In this document: piece by piece, positions 5,298-5,891 of the stretch
How positions within the stretch are numbered: the stretch's first letter is position 1
How the letters are laid out: each line of letters begins with the position of its first letter
From: Desulfobacterales bacterium
GTDB lineage: Bacteria > Desulfobacterota > Desulfobacteria > Desulfobacterales > Desulfosalsimonadaceae
Assembly (NCBI GenBank): GCA_007135795.1
Contig: SLIE01000324.1
Location: 1 to 5,891 of the forward strand
DNA: 5,891 nt
Direction of reading: 5' to 3'
Position numbers and translations under genes: made by a program
The notes under the pieces: generated by a model
The model's input: the letters and a program-made list of their open reading frames with translations, nothing else
Databases searched by the model: none
What the model was told of the DNA's origin: nothing

Positions 5298-5891
5298 ATG
5301 AGCAAATACTGGGAAAAAGTTATTCATTGCGCGGAATATCTTCTATCGGAAACCGGCATGAGTCCCTTAATTGGATTGGTGACCGGAACCGGTCTCGGGA
5401 AAAGCCTGTCCGCGCTTGAAGTGAATTTTGCATTTGATTACAAGGATATACCAGGCTTTCCGGTTTCCACGGTGACAGGGCACGCGGGTCGGTTGCTTGT
5501 GGGACGTCTTGCAGAAAAACCGGTTATTGCAATGGCGGGGCGTTTCCATTTATATGAGGGATACAGTCCACTTGAAGTATCCTATCCGGTCCGGGTCATG
5601 CAGGCAATGGGAATAAAAACGCTGATCATCACCAACGCAGCAGGTGGTTTGAATCTCGATTTTACTCCCGGGGACATAATGATTATCCAAGATCACATCA
5701 ATTTGACCGGTGAAAATCCGCTTTTGGGACCCAATGATGACCGATGGGGAATTCGTTTTCCGGATATGACGCGCGTCTATGACAAAAAACTAATTGAAAT
5801 CGCTAAAAGCGTCGCAGTTGAAAAAGATATCCGCTTAAAAGAAGGGATTTATGTCGGGATAAAGGGGCCTTGTCTTGAAACAATGGCTGAG
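5298..5891 (+). CDS. punA: Purine nucleoside phosphorylase (trimeric type), 5' part
   Basis: Cytoplasmic salvage enzyme that cleaves inosine or guanosine with phosphate to the base and ribose-1-phosphate. The first 198 codons are present and the frame runs off the window end; family members are usually about 270-290 residues, so roughly 80 are missing. Phosphate-site residues are visible: the GTGLG loop (30-34, Thr31 where the human enzyme has Ser33), His62 in GHAG, and Arg82 and His84 in GRFHLYEGY, with Glu87. NAAGGL is at 113-118, GDIMIIQDHINL at 125-136, and RFPDM at 153-157. Glu194 in GPCLET corresponds to human Glu201, which reads the 6-oxopurine ring, and favours nucleoside phosphorylase over methylthioadenosine phosphorylase (Ser at that place). 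The second base-reading residue (Asn243 in human) lies beyond the window. It is transcribed divergently from rnfB with its own promoter. The family is firm; the exact substrate is inferred. Confidence 0.9.
   Translation, partial: MSKYWEKVIHCAEYLLSETGMSPLIGLVTGTGLGKSLSALEVNFAFDYKDIPGFPVSTVTGHAGRLLVGRLAEKPVIAMAGRFHLYEGYSPLEVSYPVRVMQAMGIKTLIITNAAGGLNLDFTPGDIMIIQDHINLTGENPLLGPNDDRWGIRFPDMTRVYDKKLIEIAKSVAVEKDIRLKEGIYVGIKGPCLETMAE

Overview
The window looks like chromosome of an anaerobic, moderate-GC bacterium. The sulfate-reducing Desulfobacterota (Desulfobacterales-like) are the best guess, judged from gene content (AmrS, KamA, and an RnfB fused to a glutamate-synthase-type flavoprotein beside RseC) and from a palindromic intergenic repeat that resembles repeats I remember from that group. 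This assignment is inference. No rRNA, tRNA, CRISPR array, transposase or phage gene was seen.

Layout. (1) Positions 1-1668, plus strand: the 3' two-thirds of an AmmeMemoRadiSam-type radical SAM gene (amrS) overlaps a second radical SAM gene of the lysine 2,3-aminomutase family (kamA), which starts at a TTG. The two are very probably co-transcribed and translationally coupled. (2) Positions 1669-1956: a convergent intergenic region filled mostly by nested palindromes, namely a mobile-type imperfect inverted repeat and a hairpin abutting the next stop codon. (3) Positions 1957-4747, minus strand: a two-gene unit of a 688-residue RnfB/GltD-like fusion followed by rseC, with a cruciform-like hairpin between them. 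(4) Positions 4748-5297: an AT-rich divergent intergenic region with a good RBS and plausible promoter for rnfB, a perfect tandem 10-bp repeat inside an 8-bp inverted repeat, a terminator-like hairpin, and a near-consensus sigma-70 promoter for the rightward gene. (5) Positions 5298-5891, plus strand: the first 198 codons of a trimeric-type purine nucleoside phosphorylase, cut by the window end.

How the genes fit together. The most interesting object is the rnfB fusion. It carries a membrane anchor, the RnfB iron-sulfur domain, a two-cluster ferredoxin, and then a complete GltD/NfnB-like FAD module in one chain. It is the first gene of its transcript, with no rnfCDGEA beside it. This suggests a membrane-bound ferredoxin:NAD(P)(H) or ferredoxin:quinone-type electron-transfer protein, either stand-alone or supplied in trans to an Rnf complex, with RseC as a likely maturation partner. 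The amrS-kamA pair is a second redox-linked unit, since both proteins need reduced [4Fe-4S] clusters. The purine phosphorylase is ordinary nucleoside salvage and is only a divergent neighbour.
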